Shown piece after piece: positions 8,457 to 16,815 of a stretch of 53,594 bases of DNA (the first letter of the stretch is position 1; every line of letters starts with the position of its first letter). The notes under the pieces were generated by a model. It saw only the letters and a list, made by a program, of their open reading frames with translations. It searched no databases and was not told the DNA's origin. The position numbers and the translations under genes are program-made. Origin of the DNA: Paraburkholderia heleia NBRC 101817 (GTDB lineage: Bacteria > Pseudomonadota > Gammaproteobacteria > Burkholderiales > Burkholderiaceae); contig NZ_BBJH01000058.1 of assembly GCF_000739775.1 (NCBI RefSeq), positions 1-53,594 on the forward strand. The letters run 5' to 3'.

Positions 8457-10736
8457 ATGATTGCCGACCGGCCCGAACGGCCAGACGAACGCACACCCCT
8501 GCCGCCCCCCGCCGACGACGCGCCGTTTCCGGCCGCGCCGGGCCACGACTTCACGGTGCGCCGACGCACACTGCTGGCGCTGCTCGTCGCTGCGATCGTT
8601 CTGCCGTGCCTCTATGTCGCCGCCATGGCGTACAACGACTTGCGCGCGCGCGAGGCCGACGCCACCGACACGACGCTGCGCACCGTGCGCGTGGCCGAAG
8701 AGCACGCGCTCAAGGTGTTCGACATGAACGAGGCGCTCGACGCGCGCGTGGTCGACCTCGTGCGCGACCTGAACGACGACGGCATCCGCGCCAGCGAGCC
8801 GCAGATCCACCAGAAACTCGATGCGATCGGCGGCGGATATCCGCAGGTGGCCGCGGTGTCAATTTTCGGGACCGACGGCGACCTGCTCGCGAGCAGCCGC
8901 TATTCGCCGCCGCCGCCAATGTCCATCGCCGCGCGCGACGACTTCACCGGCATTCGCGACGGCCGCGTGCTCGACCACGTCTCGCGGGTGATGCAGGGCC
9001 AGGTAAGCGGCGAGACCGTGTTCAACATGGGCGTGGCGCGCCTGAACGACGCCGGCGCGTTCGCGGGTCTCGTCTCCGTCGCCCTGCGCCCCGGCTATTT
9101 CAGCTCGTTCTACCGCGACCTGCTGGGCCCCGGCTCGCCGATGTCGCTCGGCCTCATGCGCAGCGACGGCACGATCCTCGCTTTCGATCCGCCGCCGCGC
9201 GCCGGCGCCACGGTCATCACGCCGCACTCGCCGCTTGTCGCCGCGCTCCAGCGCGGCACCGAGTCCGGCGTCGTGCGCATGCATTCCGCGCTGCTGGGCA
9301 GCAACGTGATCCTCGCGTTCCGGCGCGTGGGCGCGTACCCCGTCTACGTGACCTGCGCGTATCGCACGCCGGCGATCTGGGCCGCCTGGTACCGGCACCT
9401 GAGCGTGCTCATCATCTCGATGTTCACGCCGTCGATTGCCCTCTGGTGCGTGATCTGGCTGTCGCTGCGGCGCCTCGCCGCCGAAGAGGAGGCGTGGGAG
9501 CGCTGGCAGGCCGAGGCTTCGATGCGCCGCTCGATCGAATCCGCCTACCGGCAGTCGCGCAAGATGGAAGCGCTCGGCAACCTCGTGGGCAGCGTCGCGC
9601 ACGACTTCAACAACCTGCTGATGATCGTCTCGGCCAACGTGCAGATCGCGCGGCGGCGCGGCGCCGCGGGCTTCGAGCGCGAGCTGTCGGCGATCGAGCG
9701 CGCGCTCAAGAGCGGCCAGTCGCTCACGCGCCAGCTGCTCGGCGTGGCGCGCAAGCAACCGCTGCGCAACGAGACGATCCATGTGGGGCGCTGGCTGCCG
9801 GCGGCCCGCGAGCTGCTGCGCGCGTCGCTCGGCGCGAAGGTGTCGCTCGTCGTCGAAGTCGACGACGACGTGTGGCCCGTTCTCGTCGACGTGGCCGAAT
9901 TCGAGCTCGCGCTCATCAATCTCGCCGTGAACGCACGCGACGCGATGCCCAACGGCGGCCGCTTCACGGTGCGCGCGCGCAACATCCGATTCCGGTCCGA
10001 CGAAGGCTTCCCGCTCGAGGGCGACTTCGTGCACGTCGCCCTCGAAGACACTGGCACAGGCATGCCGCCTGACGTGCTCGCGCGCGCGTTCGAGCCGCTC
10101 TATACGACCAAGTCGAAGGGCACGGGGACCGGCCTCGGGCTCCCGCAGGTATTTGCGTTCTGCGAGCGCAGCGGCGGACTCGCCGCGATCGACAGTGCGA
10201 TCGGCGCGGGCACGACGGTGCATCTGTATCTGCCGCGCTCGCTCGCCGAGCCGCCCGCGCAGCGTCCGAGCGAGCCACGCGAGGAGCGCGCCCAGGTGCA
10301 GCACGGGCTGAACGTGCTGCTCGTGGAGGACAACGACGAAGTCGCGGCCGGCACCGAGGCACTCCTGCAGATGATGGGCCACCGCGTGACTTGCGCGAGC
10401 GACGCGGCGAGCGCGCTGGAACGGGTCGAAGCGCCGCCTGGCGAGGGTGAGCCCACGCCGCGCTTCGACCTCGTGCTGTCCGACATCCACATGCCGGGGA
10501 CGATGAACGGCATCGATCTGGCCGAGGCCCTGCAGGGCCTCGAGCCGGAGCTGCCCGTGATACTCGTGACAGGCTACGCGGAGGAACTCGAGCGCACGCG
10601 CAATGCCGATGTGCGCGTGCTATCGAAGCCATTCGACATCGCGCTGCTGGAGAAAATGCTCGAAGCGATTCGCGAGGACCGCGAGGCGCGCGCGAAACGC
10701 GAGCACGGCGCCACACTCCCGAGCCCGCGTGCATGA
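8457..10736 (+). CDS. Membrane hybrid histidine kinase with receiver domain
   Basis: A 759-residue sensor. Segments in order are a proline-rich cytosolic start, a transmembrane helix at about 38-59 (LLALLVAAIVLPCLYVAAMA), a periplasmic sensor of about 260 residues of Cache-like type, a second helix near 320-342 (LSVLIISMFTPSIALWCVIW), a HisKA domain with phospho-acceptor His382 in GSVAHDFNNLLM, a catalytic ATPase domain (N-box NLAVNARDAMPNGG, G-boxes DTGTGMPPD and GTGTGLGLPQ), and a C-terminal receiver starting VLLVEDNDEV with Asp near 675 in LVLSDIHMPG. The -HDFNN- H-box is typical of hybrid kinases. I chose ATG 8457 because residues before it look random. It is divergent from the CheY/CheC/GGDEF operon; a link is plausible but not shown. 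Confidence 0.93.
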   Translation: MIADRPERPDERTPLPPPADDAPFPAAPGHDFTVRRRTLLALLVAAIVLPCLYVAAMAYNDLRAREADATDTTLRTVRVAEEHALKVFDMNEALDARVVDLVRDLNDDGIRASEPQIHQKLDAIGGGYPQVAAVSIFGTDGDLLASSRYSPPPPMSIAARDDFTGIRDGRVLDHVSRVMQGQVSGETVFNMGVARLNDAGAFAGLVSVALRPGYFSSFYRDLLGPGSPMSLGLMRSDGTILAFDPPPRAGATVITPHSPLVAALQRGTESGVVRMHSALLGSNVILAFRRVGAYPVYVTCAYRTPAIWAAWYRHLSVLIISMFTPSIALWCVIWLSLRRLAAEEEAWERWQAEASMRRSIESAYRQSRKMEALGNLVGSVAHDFNNLLMIVSANVQIARRRGAAGFERELSAIERALKSGQSLTRQLLGVARKQPLRNETIHVGRWLPAARELLRASLGAKVSLVVEVDDDVWPVLVDVAEFELALINLAVNARDAMPNGGRFTVRARNIRFRSDEGFPLEGDFVHVALEDTGTGMPPDVLARAFEPLYTTKSKGTGTGLGLPQVFAFCERSGGLAAIDSAIGAGTTVHLYLPRSLAEPPAQRPSEPREERAQVQHGLNVLLVEDNDEVAAGTEALLQMMGHRVTCASDAASALERVEAPPGEGEPTPRFDLVLSDIHMPGTMNGIDLAEALQGLEPELPVILVTGYAEELERTRNADVRVLSKPFDIALLEKMLEAIREDREARAKREHGATLPSPRA

Positions 10737-10890
10737 CCGGCCGCAAGCGTCACGCCTAGCGGCACGGGGCTTGCGGCAGACCACACGAGGTGCAGAATCA
10801 GGCGGTTCGACCTTGTGCGCAGCATGCACGAGCCTCGCGCAATCGGTGCATGATGTGAGCAGGCGTCGCCATCTGGCGAAGGAGGCTGCC

Positions 10891-11610
10891 ATGAAACAGA
10901 CCGTGACCGGCGTTTTCCAGACCTACGACGAAGCACGCCACGCGCAGGACGCGCTGCTGCAACGCGGGTTCGCGGCGGGCGACATCGACCTGCCGGCGCG
11001 CAGCGAGGGCGTGCTCGCCGGCATCGAGCGGCTCGTGGGAAGTTTATTCTCCTCGACGGGCGATCTGCGTCGCGCCACCGAGACCCAGACGGGCATGACA
11101 CCTCCCCCGGGCGAAGCGGTGCGCATCGGCGTGCATGTGAGCGACGAGGCGCACGCCAACCTCGCGTACGAGACGCTGCGCGAGGAGCATGCGACGGAAG
11201 TCGCGCTGCGCGGCACGCCGTGGGCGTGGCCCGCGGCGGACCGTCCGGTCGCGCGCGAGCATTCGGCACTCGACGAACTGGGCCTCTCCGAGTTCGCCGA
11301 CGCCATGCGCCGCCGCGCCGCGCAAACGCAAGGCGCGCGCGAACAAGCCCCCGCTAGCTCGAGCGTCGACCCCGCAGTCGAACCGATGCGGCCGACGAGC
11401 GAGGCCGAAGCGACCGTGCTCACATCCGCAAGCGCACCCGGTGCCGGAGCGGTGATGGGCGCGCATCACGTGGACGTTCCCGGCGCGCCCGAAGCGACGC
11501 GACCCGCAGCAGGCGTCGCGCCGCAAATTCCGGACGAATTCCTCGAGTACGAGGAAGACACGCCCGAGCATCACAAGGACATGCCGGGGCAGCGGCGCAC
11601 GTTGCACTGA
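10891..11610 (+). CDS. General-stress-type protein with flexible-segment N-terminus (YflT/GSP17M-like)
   Basis: 239 residues. The N-terminus (TVTGVFQTYDEARHAQDALL, then GFAAGDIDLPA and VRIGVHVSDEAHANLAYETL) resembles the general stress protein 17M / DUF1269 fold, in which a ferredoxin-like repeat responds to stress. The C-terminal half is Ala/Pro/Glu-rich and disordered, ending EDTPEHHKDMPGQRRTLH. The start is secure: GGAGG lies 5 nt before the ATG. It is a single gene, convergent with the FMN reductase. A short hairpin (GCCGCAAG/CTTGCGGC, 10740-10777) between the kinase and this gene may be a weak terminator. The biochemical role is unknown. Confidence 0.75.
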   Translation: MKQTVTGVFQTYDEARHAQDALLQRGFAAGDIDLPARSEGVLAGIERLVGSLFSSTGDLRRATETQTGMTPPPGEAVRIGVHVSDEAHANLAYETLREEHATEVALRGTPWAWPAADRPVAREHSALDELGLSEFADAMRRRAAQTQGAREQAPASSSVDPAVEPMRPTSEAEATVLTSASAPGAGAVMGAHHVDVPGAPEATRPAAGVAPQIPDEFLEYEEDTPEHHKDMPGQRRTLH

Positions 11611-11645
11611 GCCGCCCGCGCCAGTGCGGGGGTCCTGATCAGGCG

Positions 11646-12200
11646 TCAGCGGCCAAGCTGGCGCTTGACCCAGGCCACGTAGGTATCGACGAAGCCCTGC
11701 AGGAACTTGCGCGTATCCTCGTTGACGATCTCGCCTTTTTCGTTGATGCGGCTCGCGTCGTGCTTGATGAACATCTCGGGCTGACCGAGCAGCGCGACGT
11801 CGAGATAGGCGAGCACATTGCGCAGATGTTGCTGCGCGAGCGCTGTGCCGGTCGCCCCCACCGACGTGCCGAGCACCGCGCCCGGCTTGCCGCGCCACGA
11901 ATTCGTGCCCCACGGCCGCGAACCCCAGTCGAGCGCGTTTTTCAGCACGCCCGGAATCGAGCGGTTGTATTCGGGCGTGACGAACAGCAGGGCGTCGGCC
12001 GCTTCGATCTGCTGCTTGAAGCGGCGCGCCACTTCGGGATAGTCGGCGTCGTATTCCTGGCTGTAGAGCGGCAGCACGCCAATGTCGAGATATTCAAAAG
12101 TAAAATCGGCGGGGGCCAGCGAAGTCACCGCGTGGGCGAGTTGCCGATTGAATGAATCCTTGCGCAGACTGCCGACCACAACCGCGATCTTGTAGGCCAT
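11646..12200 (-). CDS. NADPH-dependent FMN reductase
   Basis: 184-residue flavodoxin-fold reductase of the ChrR/YieF/ArsH group, reducing FMN, quinones or metal oxyanions with NAD(P)H. The phosphate-binding loop is VGSLRKDSFNRQLA near the N-terminus, and the FMN-contact motif is TPEYNRSIPGVLKNALDWGS near residue 75, both diagnostic. The ATG at 12200 is chosen over the longer frame because GAGGAAA lies just upstream and the longer version adds an atypical N-terminus. The single gene is followed by a convergent stress gene. No sign of damage. Confidence 0.93.
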   Translation of the reverse strand: MAYKIAVVVGSLRKDSFNRQLAHAVTSLAPADFTFEYLDIGVLPLYSQEYDADYPEVARRFKQQIEAADALLFVTPEYNRSIPGVLKNALDWGSRPWGTNSWRGKPGAVLGTSVGATGTALAQQHLRNVLAYLDVALLGQPEMFIKHDASRINEKGEIVNEDTRKFLQGFVDTYVAWVKRQLGR

Positions 12201-12572
12201 TTCGGTTTCCTCGAAAGCGCGCACGAAGCGCAGTGGAAGGAACCATCATCATAGACGCCTGCGCGTTGCGGCGATGCGCGCGCGCTCACCCGGGGCCAGC
12301 CCGATATCGGTGCCGCGTGGTTCGGCGTGGCGTTGTGGATAACCGGGGGTAGCGCGAATTTATCCACAGATTTTGGGCATAAGCTTGTGGACAACTTGCG
12401 TGGAGAGCCGATGAACACGGGCCTCGCATCGGATGCGTCTGCAGGTTAGCAAAGATGCAGATTCCATGCGTACATGGCGAGGATTGCACCTCGTCCATGC
12501 ATGCGGGCATTGGCGCTCGCGATTCGCTCGCTTTTGGCGCGTGAGCAAGCCAACGCATTTATCGCAGCGATT
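12201..12572. other. Intergenic region with a DnaA-box cluster
   Basis: About 370 bp between two leftward genes, with no credible coding frame. Its centre (12330-12395) carries three DnaA-box-like sites, described separately. The rest is GC-rich spacer and presumably holds the promoter of the FMN reductase. Confidence 0.6.
12334..12394. promoter_or_regulatory. Three DnaA boxes spaced exactly 26 bp apart
   Basis: TGTGGATAA at 12334-12342 is a perfect TTATCCACA box on the minus strand, TTATCCACA at 12360-12368 is perfect on the plus strand, and TGTGGACAA at 12386-12394 is a one-mismatch box on the minus strand. Starts are 26 bp apart, in alternating orientation. The group lies 1.0 kb from parA and about 4.4 kb from the iteron array. 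It could be a DnaA-binding regulatory or titration element, or an accessory part of the origin. Confidence 0.75.
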
Positions 12573-12926
12573 TCAACCGAACAGCGCCGCAACGTTTTCG
12601 GGCGGGCGGCCAATCACGGCGCGGCCATCGCGTACGACGACGGGCCGCTGCAGCAGAATCGGGTGCCGCACAATTGCTTCGTAGAGCTGATCATCTGTGA
12701 CGCCGGGTGTGTTGAGGCCGAGTTCCGCGTACTCGGTTTCGCCGGTGCGGATCATGTCGAGCAGCGGGCCGCCCAGCATCGCATGCAGCGCCTTCAGCTG
12801 GTCGACGGTGAGCGGCTGCTTCAGGTATTCAATCACCTCGACTGGCTCCTTCGCCTTCGCGGCGGAAACCAGCTCGTAAGCCGCGCGGGACTTGGAGCAG
12901 CGGGGGTTGTGGTAGATCGTGATCAT
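12573..12926 (-). CDS. arsC: Arsenate-reductase-like protein (ArsC/YfgD, glutaredoxin-coupled type)
   Basis: 117 residues with the thioredoxin-fold ArsC signature: MITIYHNPRCSKSR at the N-terminus with the catalytic Cys10, and LLQRPVVVRDGRAVIGRPPE near the C-terminus carrying the arginines that bind the oxyanion. Enzymes of this group reduce arsenate with glutathione/glutaredoxin, but many chromosomal copies outside ars operons have no proven arsenate role. No arsR, arsB or acr3 is nearby, so the function is uncertain. The start at 12926 gives the family's normal N-terminus; the longer frame adds 13 unlike residues. Confidence 0.88.
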   Translation of the reverse strand: MITIYHNPRCSKSRAAYELVSAAKAKEPVEVIEYLKQPLTVDQLKALHAMLGGPLLDMIRTGETEYAELGLNTPGVTDDQLYEAIVRHPILLQRPVVVRDGRAVIGRPPENVAALFG

Positions 12927-13148
12927 GACGTCGAAAGTGCGAGAGAGGAGTGGTGGGTGAGTCACGGCGAGACCGGAGCATCGCTGCGATTTTACCGGGG
13001 GGCGTGTTGGCGCGCGTAGGGAGCTTCAGCCGACGAGGCCTGGCTCTCTTGCCACGGCTTGCTGCCTGTGGGTCTCGTGTATGGTCCCGCGCTGAGGTCT
13101 TCGGGTTGCGCTTGTGCTCGAAGGCGATGTGATGGGGGGATGGTGGGA

Positions 13149-13164
13149 CTTTATGCGCATAAAG
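13149..13164. promoter_or_regulatory. parS: parS centromere site 1
   Basis: A perfect 16-bp palindrome, CTTTATGCGCATAAAG. The core TTTATGCGCATAAA matches the known parS class of Burkholderia secondary chromosomes, bound by the cognate ParB. It lies 245 bp before parA. Confidence 0.93.
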
Positions 13165-13288
13165 CGGTGAGGTGCGCGTGGTCATCTTTCGGTGCGCCCG
13201 TTACGCCGCCGATCGACATTGAAGGGCATCGCCGAGCGGATTCATGTGCCGCACACGACCGCCGCACGGCATCTCCATCTGTGCCCGA

Positions 13289-13304
13289 GCTTTATGCGCA
13301 TAAA
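13289..13304. promoter_or_regulatory. parS: parS centromere site 2
   Basis: CTTTATGCGCATAAAC contains the perfect 14-bp palindromic core TTTATGCGCATAAA. It lies 105 bp before parA, exactly 140 bp from site 1, and probably also allows ParB to autoregulate the par operon. Confidence 0.93.
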
Positions 13305-13408
13305 CCTTGTCCGAATGGCTAATTCAGCCACGAATTACGCCAAAAATCATTGAACTAAAAAACATTCCAGGTAAAATCCCAACCTAATAGCAAAAAGGAG
13401 AATACCAA

Positions 13409-14071
13409 TTGGCAGCAGAGATAATCGCAGTCACGCAGCAAAAGGGCGGGGTCGGCAAGAGCACGATCGCGATGCATCTCGGCGCTGCCTTCCACGAGAA
13501 GGGAAAGCGGGTTCTCGTCGTGGATGCCGACGGCCAAAACACACTGGTCCATTGGGCCAGTGCGTCAGCCGATGGTGACACCGGCATCCCGTTCCCGGTC
13601 GTCAATCTTTCCGAAGCCGGTGGCCAGATCCACCGGGAGATCAAGAAGTTCGTCAACGACTACGACGTGATCGTCGTGGACTGCCCGCCGTCGATCACGG
13701 AAAAGGTCTCGGGCGTGGTGTTGCTGGCCGCGACCGTCGCCGTCATTCCGACTTCTTCTTCTCCAGCTGATTACTGGTCGAGTGTCGGTCTCGTAAAGCT
13801 TATCCAACAGGCCCAGGTCATGAACGAAGATCTGCGAGCGGTATTCCTGCTGAACAAGACCGAAGAAAAGCGCATGCTCACCCGCGAGCTGAAGCGCGCC
13901 CTCGAAGAGCTTGGTTTTCCTCTGCTCAGAACGCAGATCCCCACACGTGAGGCGTACAAGCAGGCGATGGCATTGGGCCAGACCGTTCTGCAAATGAACG
14001 ACCGCGGCGCTCGACTCGCCGCAGTGGAAGTGCGCGCATGCGCCGACGAGATTGCGGCCATGCTCCCCTGA
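13409..14071 (+). CDS. parA: Chromosome-partitioning ATPase ParA
   Basis: 220-residue deviant-Walker ATPase that moves ParB-parS complexes to segregate the replicon. The deviant Walker A motif is QKGGVGKSTIA (residues 11-21), Walker A' is VLVVDADGQNTLVHW, and Walker B is DVIVVDCPPS. It lacks the N-terminal DNA-binding extension of plasmid type Ia ParA, so autoregulation is more likely through ParB at parS. The start is TTG at 13409 with AAAAGGAG upstream; no other start fits the family N-terminus. A parS lies in the 24-bp gap to parB. The first gene of the parAB operon. Confidence 0.96.
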   Translation: MAAEIIAVTQQKGGVGKSTIAMHLGAAFHEKGKRVLVVDADGQNTLVHWASASADGDTGIPFPVVNLSEAGGQIHREIKKFVNDYDVIVVDCPPSITEKVSGVVLLAATVAVIPTSSSPADYWSSVGLVKLIQQAQVMNEDLRAVFLLNKTEEKRMLTRELKRALEELGFPLLRTQIPTREAYKQAMALGQTVLQMNDRGARLAAVEVRACADEIAAMLP

Positions 14072-14087
14072 CTTTATGCGCATAAAG
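14072..14087. promoter_or_regulatory. parS: parS centromere site 3, between parA and parB
   Basis: CTTTATGCGCATAAAG, a perfect 16-bp palindrome identical to site 1, starts one base after the parA stop codon and ends 8 bp before the parB ATG, so ParB binding here could affect its own translation or transcription. Confidence 0.93.
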
Positions 14088-14095
14088 GACCCTGA

Positions 14096-15175
14096 ATGAA
14101 ACCCTCCCAATTCGCCAAAGGCTTTCAGGCTCGCCCTGATACGACGAGCAGCGAGAAGCGCACCGCGCTCGACCGCCTCAACGCCATCGACGGGCTCGTC
14201 CAGGACAAGCCAAAAACGCGCGAAGTTGCTGGGCGCTCGAGTCAGCCTGCGCTTGTGACTGGCCTTGAACCTGCCATCGAGCAGATTCTCGACGACGCAC
14301 CCGGCCTCGAAAACGAGTCGGCCGAATACCGCACCTGGCGCATCGCGCAAGGCTATCGTCCGGGGCAGATCATCGAGTTGCCACTCAAGGACATCAAGCC
14401 GAGCCCCTTCAATCCGCGTCACTTTTATCTAAAGGCGTCGATCGCCGAACTCGCTGTCAATCTCGCGAAGCAAGGGCAGCAGCAAGCGATTCATGTGATC
14501 CCCGATTACACGGCGCCGGGCAGCTACTACGTGAGCGATGGCGGCCGTCGCGTGCGTGCCCTGAAAGAAGCGAACAAGGAAGTCGTCAAGGCAATCGTCG
14601 TCGACCTGCCGATCGGCATTCAGAGCTACAAACTCGGCTACGACCTGAACGTCCAGCGCGATTCGCAAACCGTTTTCGATAACGCGGTGGTGTGGAAGCG
14701 ATTCATCGACGAAAAGCATTTTCAGAGTCAACGCGAACTTGCCGATCACCTCGGCCTCGACGAATCGACGGTGGCGGTTGCGCTATCAATCGGCAAGTTG
14801 CCGGAGTCTGTCATGCAGGAAATGGTGGCACGCCCGGACCGCTTCGGCTCGAACATGGCCTATCAGGTCGGGCGCTATCACGGCGCGCGCGGCACCGAGG
14901 CCACGCTGCGTCTCATCAACCGCATCGTGGCCGACGACCTCAGTACGCGTCAGGTGGCGGATATCGTCAAAGGCCGGGCAAACGCCCAGGAAAGCCCGAA
15001 GCCGGCTGGGCGGCAGCGCTACGCGCAACGGCTGGAGATCAAACTGGATGGAGTCGCCGTCGGTGACCTGAAGTCGTATGGCGACGACCGGCTGGAGCTA
15101 CGCCTTAAAGGACTCACCAAAGATCGACGCGACGCGATACTTCAGCAGATCGAGCAGATCCTGAAGACGAAATAA
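14096..15175 (+). CDS. parB: Chromosome-partitioning protein ParB
   Basis: 359 residues. The central ParB/Spo0J nucleotide-binding domain spans about residues 80-190, with the CTP-binding arginine patch SDGGRRVRALKEA. A helix-turn-helix for parS recognition follows (SQRELADHLGLDESTVAVAL, near 205-225), and the C-terminal 60 residues form the predicted dimer domain. Binds the three TTTATGCGCATAAA sites and spreads as a CTP-dependent clamp, by family knowledge. It is co-transcribed with parA (24-bp gap) and convergent with the replication initiator gene. Intact. Confidence 0.96.
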   Translation: MKPSQFAKGFQARPDTTSSEKRTALDRLNAIDGLVQDKPKTREVAGRSSQPALVTGLEPAIEQILDDAPGLENESAEYRTWRIAQGYRPGQIIELPLKDIKPSPFNPRHFYLKASIAELAVNLAKQGQQQAIHVIPDYTAPGSYYVSDGGRRVRALKEANKEVVKAIVVDLPIGIQSYKLGYDLNVQRDSQTVFDNAVVWKRFIDEKHFQSQRELADHLGLDESTVAVALSIGKLPESVMQEMVARPDRFGSNMAYQVGRYHGARGTEATLRLINRIVADDLSTRQVADIVKGRANAQESPKPAGRQRYAQRLEIKLDGVAVGDLKSYGDDRLELRLKGLTKDRRDAILQQIEQILKTK

Positions 15176-15301
15176 AGTTGGAAATATGTCGACGGCTGCC
15201 ATGGATTGATGGGCGGACCGTCGACGATAGAGAGGCAGGTTCGTTTCATGCCTCCCAATCGTCCGAACAGTCCGAACGGTCCGACAGGCCCCACCACCAC
15301 C

Positions 15302-15320
15302 GCCCCGCATTGCACGGGGC
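15302..15320. terminator. Hairpin between convergent parB and rep
   Basis: GCCCCG, a 7-nt loop, then CGGGGC. There is no T tract, so it is at best a weak or Rho-assisted terminator. The surrounding 15176-15336 gap also contains the tandem motif TCCGAAC/GTCCGAAC around 15262-15285. Confidence 0.4.
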
Positions 15321-15336
15321 CGGCCACTCCTGACAT

Positions 15337-16695
15337 TCAGGCAGCGCGCGTCTGGCTCAGCGTGAACGCGAGCAGATCGCCATCGGTCGGCTCGCCCCAG
15401 GTCTTGCGCGCGAGCCAGTCAAAAAACGCGGTATCGGCCAGTTTCGATTCCAGCCCGCGACGACGCCAGTCGTCGCGCAAATGCGAGCCCAGCCCCGGCA
15501 ATTCATCCGTCTCAAACGACTGACGTGCCAGTTCGCGCTCCATGTCGCCCTGCTCCTCGTAGAGCGAGCGTGCTTCCTTACGCCGATACGCCGCATATTC
15601 GTCGAGCAGCCGTGCCTTCGGATCGTCTGCCGTCACCGCTGCCGCGGCGCCGCGGCCGACAGCCGGTGTGGTGCCTGCAGCCGTCTCGACCGGCGGCGCG
15701 TAGCCCTTCTTCAACGCGTCCTTGAACAGCGCCGCGGCGCTGCGTACCGGCGGCAAGCTCGTACTGCGCATGCGCTGTTCGGTCAGCTGCAACGCGGCGC
15801 GAATGCGGTTTTCCTCGCTGTCGGCGTAAAGCGACTGTGCTTCCTTGAGCGGAATCCCGATCTTGACCATGCGGTCGACGAGCGTGCTGTCGAACACATT
15901 CGGATGCTCGTCGAGCGCGAGCATCGGCTGTTTGCGCTCCGTCACGCGAAACTGGATTTCGGCGACCCGGCGCCCTTCGCGATGCTCAATCAATTCGACG
16001 AAGATGTTCGTCACCGCGTTGACTTCGGCAATCGCAGGCCGCAGATAATCGCGCTTGAAATACTTGTATTCGCGTTTGGCTTCGTCGCCCGCTTCGGTGT
16101 CCGGGGTACCGGACAGGATCGGACGCCACCACTCCCAGGTCTCGCGCATCGTCAGATGGCTGGGGTTGGTCAGATAGCGCACGCAGATCTCGTAGAGCGC
16201 CAGCCCCGCGCTGCTGCGCAACTGACTCTGGAATTGCAGGCTCAGGCGGGCGTACTGGACCGGATCCAGCAGCTTCTTCTTGATCTTCGGCGCAAACGAG
16301 AACTCCACCCAGACCCGACGGGTTTGCGGATCCTCGAGAATTTCCGCGTCCGCAATCAGCGTGGAGATCCCCCACTTGCGGCCGGGCTTCTGGCTCGACG
16401 TGCCCTGGCTCCATTCGACCTGCACCGACACCATGCGGCGCAGGTGCTCCTTCACGAGCGCCGTATCGTTCGAATCGAACGCGGAATTGGCGACGATGTC
16501 GGACAGCAGCGCACGGTAGGTATCGCCAGACTCGTCGGCCTGCTGGGCGACGGCCAGCAGGACGTTGAACAGCTTGCGGGTCAGCAGGGTGATCTTGCCG
16601 CTCTTCGGCTGGATCGCGATCGCCTCGACGGCCTTGCGCAATTCCGCCGAGCTGGGGCTTACCACATCGGTCTTTTTCACGCGCTTCGTGGCCAT
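15337..16695 (-). CDS. Replication initiator protein (plasmid-type, Rep_3-like)
   Basis: 452 residues. The N-terminal two thirds resemble iteron-binding initiators with tandem winged helices: SGKITLLTRKLFNVLLAVAQ at residues 32-51, SSAGLALYEICVRYLTNPSH near 175, and an extended YKYFKRDYLRPAIAEVNAVT segment near 220. It should bind the adjacent 17-bp iterons and open the secondary-chromosome origin. The C-terminal 150 residues are basic and less recognisable. The gene is transcribed away from the iteron array and towards parB. No Shine-Dalgarno sequence precedes the ATG at 16695 (the upstream stretch is pyrimidine-rich), consistent with weak translation of an initiator, or with a misplaced start. 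Confidence 0.88.
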   Translation of the reverse strand: MATKRVKKTDVVSPSSAELRKAVEAIAIQPKSGKITLLTRKLFNVLLAVAQQADESGDTYRALLSDIVANSAFDSNDTALVKEHLRRMVSVQVEWSQGTSSQKPGRKWGISTLIADAEILEDPQTRRVWVEFSFAPKIKKKLLDPVQYARLSLQFQSQLRSSAGLALYEICVRYLTNPSHLTMRETWEWWRPILSGTPDTEAGDEAKREYKYFKRDYLRPAIAEVNAVTNIFVELIEHREGRRVAEIQFRVTERKQPMLALDEHPNVFDSTLVDRMVKIGIPLKEAQSLYADSEENRIRAALQLTEQRMRSTSLPPVRSAAALFKDALKKGYAPPVETAAGTTPAVGRGAAAAVTADDPKARLLDEYAAYRRKEARSLYEEQGDMERELARQSFETDELPGLGSHLRDDWRRRGLESKLADTAFFDWLARKTWGEPTDGDLLAFTLSQTRAA

Positions 16696-16815
16696 GCGTC
16701 GGGTCGAGGAGAGAATTTCGCGAAAGGATACCGTCTGTGGTGATAGGCGTCTATAGGGCCGCCCTCACCATTGCCGGTGATGCGCATCTCGCGCGCCTCG
16801 CTCACCGCGACACCT

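Larger units (their letters stand above)
12927..13408. other. Intergenic region upstream of parA with two parS sites
   Basis: About 480 bp. The left half is GC-rich and featureless. The right half carries parS palindromes at 13149 and 13289 and then drops in GC content (13318-13408), where the parA promoter must lie. AAAAGGAG precedes the TTG start of parA. Confidence 0.7.

Noticed and set aside
15301..15330. CRISPR or tandem repeat suspicion from the TCCGAAC repeats near 15262-15285
   Set aside because: Only two to three short imperfect units; no array structure. No CRISPR, insertion sequence, tRNA or rRNA was seen in the window.
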